64,000 bases of DNA from Winogradskyella eximia (GTDB lineage: Bacteria; Bacteroidota; Bacteroidia; Flavobacteriales; Flavobacteriaceae), in assembly GCF_003386165.1 (NCBI RefSeq), contig NZ_QRDV01000001.1:372001-436000 (forward strand), given 5' to 3'. Positions 1-8,112 of this stretch are shown piece after piece. The notes under the pieces are model-generated. The model saw only the letters and a program-made list of their open reading frames with translations, was not told the origin of the DNA and did not search any database. Numbering within the stretch: the stretch's first letter is position 1; each line of letters begins with the position of its first letter. Made by a program: the position numbers and the translations under genes.

Positions 1-1751
1 TCTATAACGCTATCATCATTACTGATAAATATAGTTATACATTGATCTGCAGTACTAGCAGCAGGAAATGTTAAAGTATAAGGAAAACTGATTGCTGCAG
101 GTGTACCCGCTCCATCATCATAATCCGTACCATTAGTAGCTGTACTAGCACCATCTAATGTAATATCAACAGTTGTGGCATTGGTTGCTGACTCATTAGC
201 GATAGAGGCACAAACATCAACAAAAACTCCATCTTCAGTTATAGTTGAAGTTGTAGATGTAAATGCAACAATGGTATCTGAAACAACAGATGAGCAAGAA
301 TCACCGCTTAGTATAATATCATCTACATAATAATATTCACTGCCATCTAATCCAACGGCTCTAAGTCTGACCTTTATTTGTGTTTCTGTATCAGCAATAT
401 TTACTAACCACGGATTAGATGCTACTGTTGTAGGATTAGATGCATTTGTATCACCCATATTAAGACCTGCATTACTGTATCCATCTACTAATTTTTCGGA
501 GCCTGTACCTGTCCAAGTGCTGCCATTATCATAAGAAATATCTAAAAATAGATCTTCGTTACTGTCAGCTCCAAAAGATGCAAAAGCTACGCTAAGAGTT
601 ACATTAGTAATAGCACTTATGTCAATATTTTCAGTAGTGAGGTTATCACTATTTTCTAGTCTGTATGAAGACGTACCAAAATATTTATTCGTTGTAGAGG
701 TTACAGTGCCTCCACCTGTATATGTAAAGTTATCAGATCCTTCAAAAGATAAGGTTTTAAAAGCGCCAACAAACCCATCATCATCTGTTATCTCTAAAGT
801 AGTATCACTTTGAGATCCAGCAGTTGCTGAATCACCACCTGCAACATTTTGTATCTGAAACGTGTAATTTGTACTATCAGCACAATTGGTGTTGTCTGCA
901 ATATTAACCGTAACACATTGTTGTGCACTACTATTTGCGGGAAATGTAATGTTTTGGGTTGTGTAAGATAAGTGTGGAGCAGTACCAGATGTTAGTACTA
1001 CTTGTGCCGTAGTAGCTGAGGATGCACTTTCATTTATTATATCTACACATAGATTTACAGACGTACCATTTTCAGTTTCAGAATATGTGGCCGATGTAAA
1101 GTTTAGTGTGGTATCTGTAGAGGCTAAAATCCCTTCAATTTTAGCATCATCTATAATCCAAGTTTCATTTCCTGAGTTATTTTCAAAGCGTATTTTTATT
1201 TTAAGGTTAGCAACACTAGGTAAATCTGTAATAATAATTTCGTTTATTCCTGAAGCACCATCGCCTCCTGCTACAGATGTAAGGTAGCCGCTTGGGTTAT
1301 AAGTGTTAGTTTCTGTAGAACCTTGGCCAAAATGCCATAATGCGTTAGCCGTACTCCAACCATTTACCTCTGCTTGTTGCGTCCAAGTGCCTCCTCCATC
1401 GTCACTAACGTCTACTATAACATAGTCACTGCTATCTGCACCATTTCCGCTTGAACCTCCAAAAGAGGCTAGTTTAACAGAAAATTCAACATTTGTATAT
1501 AATGATGTATTCACATTGCTAAATTCAATGGTCTCAGTACCATCTGTAACTTTTCGACCTTGAGAGCCACTTACAAAGTTGTTTTCTCCACTTGGAAAAG
1601 GGCCTGTCCCAGTGGCAACATTACCACCAGTATAAGTCATTGTTGGAGTCGCAGGTGTAGTTTCAAAATCTTGTATACCAATAGTAGTTTGCCCATAAGA
1701 AATAAAGGCACAAGAAAAGAGTAGGCATGTTAGTAAGTAGTTCTTAATCAT
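1..1751 (-). CDS. Large secreted multidomain protein (5' part only)
   Basis: This open frame runs from an ATG at 1751 to the left edge without a stop, about 583 codons, so the C-terminus lies outside the window. It starts with a signal peptide (MIKNYLLTCLLFSCAFISYG, cut before Q). The rest is Ser/Thr/Asp-rich beta-sandwich sequence in two similar units. Each unit has a jelly-roll-like domain ending in a (V/I)DD motif (IIDDAKIEG, YVDDIILSG), followed by a Calx-beta-like domain opening DTTLNF or DTIVAF. The architecture suggests an extracellular or surface adhesin or enzyme exported by the type IX system. The sorting domain and any catalytic domain would be beyond the edge. Function unknown. 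Confidence 0.8.
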   Translation of the reverse strand, partial: MIKNYLLTCLLFSCAFISYGQTTIGIQDFETTPATPTMTYTGGNVATGTGPFPSGENNFVSGSQGRKVTDGTETIEFSNVNTSLYTNVEFSVKLASFGGSSGNGADSSDYVIVDVSDDGGGTWTQQAEVNGWSTANALWHFGQGSTETNTYNPSGYLTSVAGGDGASGINEIIITDLPSVANLKIKIRFENNSGNETWIIDDAKIEGILASTDTTLNFTSATYSETENGTSVNLCVDIINESASSATTAQVVLTSGTAPHLSYTTQNITFPANSSAQQCVTVNIADNTNCADSTNYTFQIQNVAGGDSATAGSQSDTTLEITDDDGFVGAFKTLSFEGSDNFTYTGGGTVTSTTNKYFGTSSYRLENSDNLTTENIDISAITNVTLSVAFASFGADSNEDLFLDISYDNGSTWTGTGSEKLVDGYSNAGLNMGDTNASNPTTVASNPWLVNIADTETQIKVRLRAVGLDGSEYYYVDDIILSGDSCSSVVSDTIVAFTSTTSTITEDGVFVDVCASIANESATNATTVDITLDGASTATNGTDYDDGAGTPAAISFPYTLTFPAASTADQCITIFISNDDSVI

Positions 1752-1969
1752 AGGGATAAATTAAGGGGTTAACCGCCTACAAAGATATACTAAAAACATT
1801 GTAGGTCAGGGTGTTGTAAGTTCTATTTTTATTAACAAATTGTTAAGTTTCAATTTATTTTTTCGATTAAATACGTTTTTAGACGATTAAGTGTTTAAAC
1901 TATTCGATAATAGGATATTTTCTTCACCTCTTTTTGGCTTTTAAGTCAATTTTTGATGGTATTCTATTG

Positions 1970-1977
1970 TATTTTTG
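1970..1977 (+). promoter_or_regulatory. -7 element of recX
   Basis: TATTTTTG matches the Bacteroidota -7 consensus TAnnTTTG. Its last G is 5 nt before the recX ATG at 1983, so transcription would begin at or next to the start codon, giving a leaderless mRNA. No TTG at the ideal -33 spacing is seen. Confidence 0.5.
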
Positions 1978-1982
1978 ACGTA

Positions 1983-2456
1983 ATGAATTCACATAAAACC
2001 TATACTGTTGCCGAAGCGCAAAATAAATTGGAAAGCTATTGTGCCTACCAAGAACGTTGCCATAAAGAAGTGCGACAGAAGCTCAGAGATATGAAAATGA
2101 TTCCTGAAGCTATAGATATGATTATGGTGCATTTAATTGAGCATAATTTTTTAAACGAAGAACGTTTTGCTAAAGCTTTTGTTAGTGGGAAATTCAGAAT
2201 TAAAAAATGGGGAAAAAACCGTTTGGTTAGAGAACTGAAATTTAGAGAGATTTCTAAGTACAGTATAGATACTGCTTTAAAAGAAATAGATTTAGATGAT
2301 TATTATAAGACTTTAGATGAATTGGTGCAAAAACGTACAGCACAAGTTAAAGAAACTAACATCTACAAGAAAAAGAAAAAAGTGGCAGATTACCTACTGT
2401 ATAGAGGTTGGGAGTCGCATTTAGTTTACGAAAAAATGAACGAATACATTACATAA
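1983..2456 (+). CDS. recX: Regulatory protein RecX
   Basis: RecX binds RecA and limits filament growth or strand exchange. The 157-residue protein is close to the usual RecX length (about 150-170) and consists of repeated three-helix units; typical segments are ERCHKEVRQKL, NFLNEERFAKAFV, KWGKNRLVREL and YLLYRGWE. I choose the ATG at 1983 rather than the upstream one at 1953, because the extra ten residues are not RecX-like and the -7 element at 1970-1977 would lie inside them. It is monocistronic and converges on the barrel gene at 2523-3008. It is not adjacent to recA here. Confidence 0.88.
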   Translation: MNSHKTYTVAEAQNKLESYCAYQERCHKEVRQKLRDMKMIPEAIDMIMVHLIEHNFLNEERFAKAFVSGKFRIKKWGKNRLVRELKFREISKYSIDTALKEIDLDDYYKTLDELVQKRTAQVKETNIYKKKKKVADYLLYRGWESHLVYEKMNEYIT

Positions 2457-2460
2457 AAAA

Positions 2461-2498
2461 AGCCTTTTCAATTCTGATAACTACCAGAGGAAAAGGCT
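2461..2498 (-). terminator. Intrinsic terminator after the barrel gene
   Basis: AGCCTTTTC (2461-2469) pairs with GAAAAGGCT (2490-2498) across a 20-nt loop. On the minus strand the stem is followed by a run of T. It ends the minus-strand gene at 2523-3008 and may also slow convergent transcription from recX. Confidence 0.6.
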
Positions 2499-2522
2499 AA
2501 ATTGTAACTAAGTATTGTTTTT

Positions 2523-3008
2523 TTATAAGTTAAAAACAGCACCAAGATTAAGTGTAAATTGATTATGAATATCAATTGGTTCATCATTATCATATTTAGC
2601 TAAAGGAAAATTAGCTTCGGTGTAAACACCAAATCCTTCAGAAAAGAAATAACGAGCACCTAGATGTCCACCAAAGTTTTTAAGGCTAAGATTTAAACCA
2701 GGATAAAAATCGAAATTATCATCGATAGCAATAACATTACCTAAATTAGCATTGAATCTTGCTTTTAAATCAAAACGGTCACCAAAATCAAGATCTTCAA
2801 TACCATCTGCACCTCCTAAAGAATAAGAAGACGATACACCAACAGAGATGTTTTCACCTAAACCGTGATCGAAGCTTACATTAATTCCTGTAGCAGAATC
2901 TTGGATATTAGCACCAACTTGAAATTTCTGATCTCCTTTACCTTCAAAAGCTTGGGCATTACTAAAACTAAATGCTAGTAAAGCGACTATTAATAAAATA
3001 TTTTTCAT
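2523..3008 (-). CDS. Small outer-membrane beta-barrel protein
   Basis: A 161-residue protein with a clear signal peptide (residues about 1-20, ending SNAQA). Alternating hydrophobic strands follow, separated by Gly/Asp turns, and the chain ends in Leu after an aromatic (AVFNL), as expected of a porin-like barrel of about eight strands. The N-terminal segment GKGDQKFQVGANIQ resembles a flavobacterial family that I recall as DUF6646, but I cannot confirm the number. No catalytic motif is visible. It is transcribed alone, with a terminator at 2461-2498. Function unknown; probably a structural or small-molecule channel protein. Confidence 0.75.
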   Translation of the reverse strand: MKNILLIVALLAFSFSNAQAFEGKGDQKFQVGANIQDSATGINVSFDHGLGENISVGVSSSYSLGGADGIEDLDFGDRFDLKARFNANLGNVIAIDDNFDFYPGLNLSLKNFGGHLGARYFFSEGFGVYTEANFPLAKYDNDEPIDIHNQFTLNLGAVFNL

Positions 3009-3121
3009 TTATTCATTTTTTAAAATCTTTGCAAATATACAAATAGAATTCTTATATGTGTCAGAATAATAGTCCAAACGAGAGGTGTTTATGGTACACG
3101 TCTATCTTCAATAATTAAAAT

Positions 3122-3595
3122 TTACAACCATTTTGTTTCTCGTGAGGTAGCATCTAAAATATCTACATGTAAAATGGATGCTATTTGTTTTGCTTTTGAG
3201 AACGCGTCATCTACGTTTTTAGAATCGTAAATCTCTATTTTCTGATTGGTGTTATAAAAAAGGTTGACCTTAACTACGGCATTTGATACATTGGCGCTTG
3301 CACTTGCAGCCCAAACCGTTGTAGTTTCTGTAGTTTTAAAGACAGAGATATACTCTATTTCTGGAAGCGGTTGCCATTTTCCTACAGTAATCCCAAACAG
3401 AGATTTAATATTTCTGTATGTCTTGTTATCGTAATCTAACTCTACACCATCTTGTATTAGTAAATAGATGCCTATAAATAGTGGTACTAAGCCTTTAATA
3501 TCTTTTATAATGCTTATGACACCAACAATTAAAGCAAAACTACCTACTATGTATTGCCAAGCTAAATTTTTTCTTTTAAATTTAAATGTGTTCAT
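3122..3595 (-). CDS. Small membrane protein, paralog of the protein at 10070
   Basis: A 157-residue hypothetical protein. Two hydrophobic helices near residues 14-32 and 34-48 are followed by a soluble domain. The C-terminal half matches the protein at 10070-10618: both contain WQ..., Y(I/V)SVF, a V-NL-Y-N segment, E(I/L)Y, and the shared end ILDAT or LLDAT followed by KW. This looks like a small membrane-anchored PH-like beta domain, but the fold is inferred only. It lies just downstream of the flotillin terminator and seems to be its own unit. Function unknown. Confidence 0.7.
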   Translation of the reverse strand: MNTFKFKRKNLAWQYIVGSFALIVGVISIIKDIKGLVPLFIGIYLLIQDGVELDYDNKTYRNIKSLFGITVGKWQPLPEIEYISVFKTTETTTVWAASASANVSNAVVKVNLFYNTNQKIEIYDSKNVDDAFSKAKQIASILHVDILDATSRETKWL

Positions 3596-3612
3596 CGCTT
3601 ATATTAAAATGT

Positions 3613-3644
3613 AAAAAGTCCATTCTTTTAAAAATGGACTTTTT
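3613..3644 (-). terminator. Intrinsic terminator after flotillin
   Basis: Twelve-base arms AAAAAGTCCATT (3613-3624) and AATGGACTTTTT (3633-3644) enclose an 8-nt loop just after the flotillin stop at 3654. On the minus strand the stem ends in a T-rich 3' arm. Confidence 0.7.
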
Positions 3645-3653
3645 TAGTTTTAA

Positions 3654-5084
3654 TTAGTCTTTAGATGTTTCAATCTTAGCATCTTCAGCTTCAATTTCCT
3701 TTTTATCTTTTCCTTTTAAATACTCTGGTAAATCCATACCAGCCATATTAAACATTTCTTGTAAAGGTGGTACTGATTTGTACATGCCAGATAAGAAATT
3801 AGCAGTAGACGATTTTCCGTCTTTACTGTTTCCTCCATTATCCCAAACGGTTACTTTATCAATTTTAATGTTCTTAATAGCATCGGCTTGTGTTTTTACA
3901 AGTTCTGGTAATTTATCTGCAATTAATAATAATACAGCGTCTCTACTGTTGTTTCCGGCAGCTTTAACGATTTCTTGTAAACCAGCAGCTTGTTTTGTTA
4001 AGACTTCAAACTGTCCTTGCGCTTCTGCTTGTGCTTTAAATAATATTGCATCTGCTTCTCCTTTTGCACGTCTTCTAATACGCTCAGCTTCTGCTTCTGC
4101 ATCAATTTCAACTTTACGTTTATCAATTTCCGCAGGTACAATAACATCAGCCATTTGAGAAGAACGCTCACGCTCTGCTCTCGCTGTTTCTGCTTCTTGT
4201 TCTGCAGCATAAGATTCTTGCAAGGCTTTTGCACTTTGTACTTTTTCTGATGCAATTGCTACACGTTCTGCTTCTGCTTCACGTTGACGACGTAACGAAT
4301 CTGAATTAGCAACGGCAATTTTTGCGGTGTTTTCACCTTCTACGGCTTGTGCGTTAGCTGCAGCAACTTGGGTTCTTTCATCTTGTACCGCATTAGCTTC
4401 ACCAATAGATCCATCTCTTGTTTTCTCTGCAACCGATTTACGTGCTGCGTTAATAGCGTGAGCTGCAGCTTCTTTACCAAGTGCTTCAATATAACCAGAC
4501 TCATCAACGATATCTGTAATGTTTACGTTAATTAGTTTTAAACCTACTTTCTTTAATTCTGATTCTACAGACTGAGAGATGTTAGTTAAGAATTTGTCTC
4601 TATCATTATTAATTTCCTCAATATCCATTGATGCAACCACTAAACGTAATTGACCAAAAATAATCTCTTGAGCCAATTCTTGAATTTCATTTTGTCCTAA
4701 GCCTAATAAACGCTCTGCTGCGTTTTGCATAATACCTGGTTCTGTAGATACACCAATAGTAAAACGTGATGGTACATTAACTCTAATGTTTTGTTTAGAT
4801 AAGGCGTTTACTAAATTTACTTCGATAGAAATTGGCGTTAATTCTAAGAATTCATAATCTTGAATTACAGGAATGATAAAAGCCGCTCCACCATGGATAC
4901 ATTTGGCAGACTGACCGCCTCCAACTTTTCCGTAGACCACTAAAATTCTATCAGATGGACAGCGCTTGTAGCGTTTTATTAAAATAATTAAGGTAACAAC
5001 AATAAATAAGGCAACGAAAATCAGTAGCATTGGTCCGCCAAGACTTTCTACATTAAAATTTTCTTGAATGGTTAGTAAGTGCAT
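3654..5084 (-). CDS. Flotillin-like SPFH protein
   Basis: A bacterial flotillin (YuaG/FloT type), a membrane scaffold of functional membrane microdomains. It has 476 residues. One transmembrane helix lies near residues 18-37. An SPFH/band-7 domain follows (about 40-210, with TPISIEVNLVNALSKQNIRV). Then comes a long Ala/Glu-rich coiled coil (about 215-370, many EAEAE and RERE segments), and a C-terminal part that begins AAGLQEIVKAAG. The gene follows the NfeD-like gene by 30 nt on the same strand, the classical pairing seen in Bacillus (yuaF-yuaG). It ends at the terminator at 3613-3644. An antisense open frame at 3778-4158 is a shadow of the repetitive coiled coil. Confidence 0.93.
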   Translation of the reverse strand: MHLLTIQENFNVESLGGPMLLIFVALFIVVTLIILIKRYKRCPSDRILVVYGKVGGGQSAKCIHGGAAFIIPVIQDYEFLELTPISIEVNLVNALSKQNIRVNVPSRFTIGVSTEPGIMQNAAERLLGLGQNEIQELAQEIIFGQLRLVVASMDIEEINNDRDKFLTNISQSVESELKKVGLKLINVNITDIVDESGYIEALGKEAAAHAINAARKSVAEKTRDGSIGEANAVQDERTQVAAANAQAVEGENTAKIAVANSDSLRRQREAEAERVAIASEKVQSAKALQESYAAEQEAETARAERERSSQMADVIVPAEIDKRKVEIDAEAEAERIRRRAKGEADAILFKAQAEAQGQFEVLTKQAAGLQEIVKAAGNNSRDAVLLLIADKLPELVKTQADAIKNIKIDKVTVWDNGGNSKDGKSSTANFLSGMYKSVPPLQEMFNMAGMDLPEYLKGKDKKEIEAEDAKIETSKD

Positions 5085-5114
5085 AGTTTATAAATTAGAA
5101 GGATTAAATTTTAG

Positions 5115-5735
5115 TTATAATAGTTTCTTTTGAGCGGTGTTACTCAATAATTTTTCATTTTCAGCTTTTGATGGCTCAATGGGTTTTCTTGTTTGGTCAA
5201 CTATAAGAATACCGTTAGAGGTGATATCCACGACTTTTACAATAGTACCCGTTTTTAGTTCGGATAATGAATCTGTAAGAGCATCTAATTCTCTCAAAGT
5301 ACCTTGAACGCTAATACTCACTTTTCCCATCTTAGAACGGTCTGCTCCAATGGTTAAATAGACTTCGCCAACAGCATCGAGGGCATTTTTATAATTTAGT
5401 GTGCCACTGTCTGATAATTTGCTAATAAAGAAAAATAATGCAGCCATAATGACCATCATTAATAAACCGCTTATTATTGAAATGATAATAGTTAATGGTG
5501 TTGAGAGGCCAGAATCTATACAAGCAATGCCACTCCAGCCAAAAATGGTAAAAAAGCCAACAAGATTTTTAAAGGATATAAATTGAAATCCTGCTTCTAC
5601 ATCTGCATCAATATCATCAGCGTCACCACCAACAAAAGCCAATATCATAACCACAGAGAAAATTAGTGAGCCAATAATAGCAACTAACCAATATACCTTG
5701 GATAGAAATTCTAAATTTGAGAACCATTCTGCCAT
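5115..5735 (-). CDS. NfeD-like membrane protein, flotillin partner
   Basis: A 206-residue protein read from the ATG at 5735; the longer frame from 5789 adds 18 residues with no membrane or signal logic. It has three hydrophobic helices (about 12-35, 55-75, 80-103) and a C-terminal OB-fold NfeD domain (about 115-185, with GEVYLTIG and GTIVKVVDI). It lacks the ClpP-like protease domain of long NfeD proteins, so it belongs to the short YuaF/YqiJ class. In other bacteria such proteins sit in the membrane with flotillin, and the 30-nt spacing to flotillin supports this. Confidence 0.85.
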   Translation of the reverse strand: MAEWFSNLEFLSKVYWLVAIIGSLIFSVVMILAFVGGDADDIDADVEAGFQFISFKNLVGFFTIFGWSGIACIDSGLSTPLTIIISIISGLLMMVIMAALFFFISKLSDSGTLNYKNALDAVGEVYLTIGADRSKMGKVSISVQGTLRELDALTDSLSELKTGTIVKVVDITSNGILIVDQTRKPIEPSKAENEKLLSNTAQKKLL

Positions 5736-6167
5736 AACGAGTCGTTTTAATTTGAGATTATAAATATACGACCATTGTAAGAGTTTCACCTCTTTTTTTG
5801 AAAGTAAGTCAGACCAAATTTAACCAGCAGATAGACGTTTTAAGTCTCAGTTTTTAGCCTCGTTTGAATTTTAATAATTCAAGCTTGGAGTCATAATTGT
5901 AATTTGATGGTTATTGAAGTACGGTCGTTTTTATACTATTTGGAGCCTCAAAAAAGTTTTGAGATTTAGACCACTTTCAATATATAGGTAGTTATTGTAA
6001 GTGGATTGTTACAAAAATTTTGAAAAATATTTAGTGAACACTCTTAAAGTGGACTGAAAGGGGCAATTCTAAGATTGCGTATTTGGTTCTCGATACGATT
6101 TTATCCCGAAGGTTTTCGGGATAAAATCACTCGAACTGACGTTTGTTTGTTGTTAGGATTCCTTTTT
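5736..6167. other. Intergenic region with one palindromic element
   Basis: About 430 bases without a gene, between the NfeD gene and the end of the TonB receptor gene, both on the minus strand. It must hold the NfeD promoter; TATATTTA on the minus strand just upstream of 5735 is a weak candidate. The only clear structure is the perfect hairpin at 6098-6127. Confidence 0.6.
6098..6127. repeat. Perfect palindrome, possible dispersed intergenic repeat
   Basis: Arms ATTTTATCCCGAA and TTCGGGATAAAAT (13 bp, perfect) enclose the loop GGTT. The flanks read CTCGATACG and CACTCGAACTGACG. From memory, similar flanks recur between genes in flavobacterial genomes, but this window holds one copy only. It sits 41 nt beyond the stop of the TonB receptor gene and could fold as an RNA hairpin at that transcript's end, without a T-run. 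Confidence 0.55.
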
Positions 6168-8000
6168 TTAAAGGAATTTGTAACGCAAGCCAAATAAGAC
6201 ATTGCTTGGTGGCATTGGTGTAAAGCCAGATTCAATATAATCGGCATCAAAAATGTTATTTGCCGTTACGGATAATTCCATTTGTTTCAATTTCATAATT
6301 ATTGAAGCGTCCCAAACATTGTAGGTTTGTCCTGTGGTACGTTCGGCATATTTGTAAACAATGCTTTGACTAATATTTTTAAACAATTGCGTGCTTAATC
6401 TGGTAGTGTAATGATGCTTTAAGGTGTTTAAAGCATAACGCGATAATTCTTCGTTTTGTTCTAAAATATCATCCTCCAAATACGCATAGCCAAAAGCTAG
6501 GGTTTGGTTAAAAGTGTTGAGTTTAAAATTGTAAGCCACATCGAGCTCTAAACCTTTAGTATTTACTTCTGCAATATTTGTTGCTGTATAAATTTCATCT
6601 ACGGTGTTTGGTCTTATATAATCTATAAGGTTTGTAGCATCTCTATTAAAAACAGAAAGACTTGCTTTAAATTTTTGATTGTAGTATTTAATACCAATTT
6701 CTTGAGCAAAGGCTTCTTCTGGCTTTAAGTTTTCATTACCATTGGTTCTTGGATCGCTGTAATATAAATCGGTGTAGGTTGGAATTCTATACGTAAAACC
6801 AATATTTCCGTACGCTTTTAAGTTATCAGTAATATCAAATCCAATATCTAATCCTGGGAATCTATTAAATTTAAAATCCGAAAAATAGGTCAGGGCAACG
6901 CCTGGAGTAATATCTAAACGGTTATCAATAAATTGAAAACGATGTTCTAAAAATATAGTGGTCATAAATCGGTTGCGATTGCCTAAATTATTACTGCGTA
7001 AATAGGTTTTAGAGAGGTCTATCCCAAAGCCTGTAACACCCACTTTTGATGTATATGACGCATTGGCTTCCGCTCCAATTTTATTTGAAATATGAAAGTT
7101 TCTAAAAAAGTTAGGTTCAAAACGTTTTAATAGAAACATGTCTTGGTTGCGTTTCCAATACACACGTGGTTGAATTTTGAATTTCTCAGATTGAAATTTT
7201 GTGGTGAATGCAATTAAACTGTTTTGTGTCTCTTCGTATTCGTTGTAATTAGGGTTGGTGGTGTAAAAATTTTCAGCACCAAACTTACGTTCAGAAAATG
7301 TGGCAATCATTTCAATAGCTTGGTCTTTCTTATTGAACACGCTTTTTAAGAAATAGTTAGAATTGTCATAATCTGAATTGTTTCGGTAACCTTCAGAGGT
7401 CATTTTCCCTACATGAAGAATGTGTGTTGAGTTTTTTAATTCAGAACCAACAGTTACCGAACCATTAAGTTGACCAAAGGAACCAGTTTCAAGATTTGCA
7501 GAAACGGAGTTGTTTAAAGTTGATTTTGTAACAATATTAATAGCACCTGTAAATGCATTTTGTCCAAACACACGTGCAGCTGGTCCTTTTATGACTTCGA
7601 TACGTTGAATGACTTCTAAAGGTAAAGCAGCATTTAAGGTGTGGTGCCCTGTTTGTGCATCGTCCATTTTAATACCATCAATTAATAATAGTGTTTGATC
7701 AAAACCACCACCTCTAATAAATAAATCAGCTTGACTTCCACCAGTGCCACGACGTCTTATGTCCACTCCTGCGATTTGCTGTAATACATCTGAAATGGTA
7801 ACAGCAGCACTACTTTTAATATCTGCTGAAGTGATAATGTTTATAGTTCTGGAATTTTCTTTGAAAGGTAAATCAATTCGTGTTGAAGTAATGATGACCT
7901 CTTTTAAAGAATCCGTTTTTATAATGGGTTGTGCTTCTTGCGCGTTGAGTTGGCAAGCGGCAATTAAAATGCATGTAAAAAGCGAGACTATGATTTTCAT
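6168..8000 (-). CDS. BtuB-like TonB-dependent outer-membrane receptor
   Basis: A 610-residue TonB-dependent receptor. A signal peptide spans about residues 1-20 (ending LNAQ). The plug domain covers about 30-150, with VIITSTRI, LFIRGGG, LLIDGIKM and the plug end RIEVIKGPAARVFGQNAF. A 22-strand barrel follows, ending in the aromatic-type signature FGLRYKFL. It has no N-terminal carboxypeptidase-like domain and no SusD partner, so it is of the smaller BtuB or siderophore class. The substrate is unknown; I see no cobalamin riboswitch. It is divergent from a MocR-type regulator whose 99-bp intergenic region holds repeated half-sites, so it is a plausible target of that regulator. Confidence 0.9.
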   Translation of the reverse strand: MKIIVSLFTCILIAACQLNAQEAQPIIKTDSLKEVIITSTRIDLPFKENSRTINIITSADIKSSAAVTISDVLQQIAGVDIRRRGTGGSQADLFIRGGGFDQTLLLIDGIKMDDAQTGHHTLNAALPLEVIQRIEVIKGPAARVFGQNAFTGAINIVTKSTLNNSVSANLETGSFGQLNGSVTVGSELKNSTHILHVGKMTSEGYRNNSDYDNSNYFLKSVFNKKDQAIEMIATFSERKFGAENFYTTNPNYNEYEETQNSLIAFTTKFQSEKFKIQPRVYWKRNQDMFLLKRFEPNFFRNFHISNKIGAEANASYTSKVGVTGFGIDLSKTYLRSNNLGNRNRFMTTIFLEHRFQFIDNRLDITPGVALTYFSDFKFNRFPGLDIGFDITDNLKAYGNIGFTYRIPTYTDLYYSDPRTNGNENLKPEEAFAQEIGIKYYNQKFKASLSVFNRDATNLIDYIRPNTVDEIYTATNIAEVNTKGLELDVAYNFKLNTFNQTLAFGYAYLEDDILEQNEELSRYALNTLKHHYTTRLSTQLFKNISQSIVYKYAERTTGQTYNVWDASIIMKLKQMELSVTANNIFDADYIESGFTPMPPSNVLFGLRYKFL

Positions 8001-8067
8001 CTATTTATATTTTGTAATACTTTGTTGTTGTGTGGTTTCATTTAACCGTTGCAAAAGTCGTAACTTT

Positions 8068-8112
8068 CCGGACGATTAAAGTAGTCCAGTTTTAAAACAA
8101 TGAATAGTCCGG
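8068..8112. promoter_or_regulatory. Candidate MocR operator (three related half-sites)
   Basis: Two direct repeats, TAGTCCAGTT (8082-8091) and TAGTCCGGTT (8105-8114), differ at one base and start 23 nt apart. An inverted copy CCGGAC lies at 8068-8073, where TAACTTTC (8061-8068) resembles a -7 element. Regulators of this family, such as GabR and PdxR, are known to bind paired direct repeats. The second repeat is inside the coding start, which suggests autoregulation. Assignment is inferred from position and spacing. Confidence 0.45.

Noticed and set aside
619..1287. Plus-strand frames at 619-813 and 1087-1287
   Set aside because: They are shadows of the large minus-strand secreted protein, which is open throughout.
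3778..4158. 126-codon plus-strand frame inside the flotillin gene
   Set aside because: It is antisense to the repetitive Ala/Glu coiled coil of flotillin, has shadow-type composition (Ser/Ala/Ile runs), and has no promoter or family match.
7744..8079. 111-codon plus-strand frame at the start of the TonB receptor gene
   Set aside because: It runs antisense through the receptor's signal peptide and plug and into the regulatory region; no domain.
8001..8099. Cobalamin riboswitch for the BtuB-like receptor
   Set aside because: The 99-nt gap is far too short, and no B12-box-like sequence is present.
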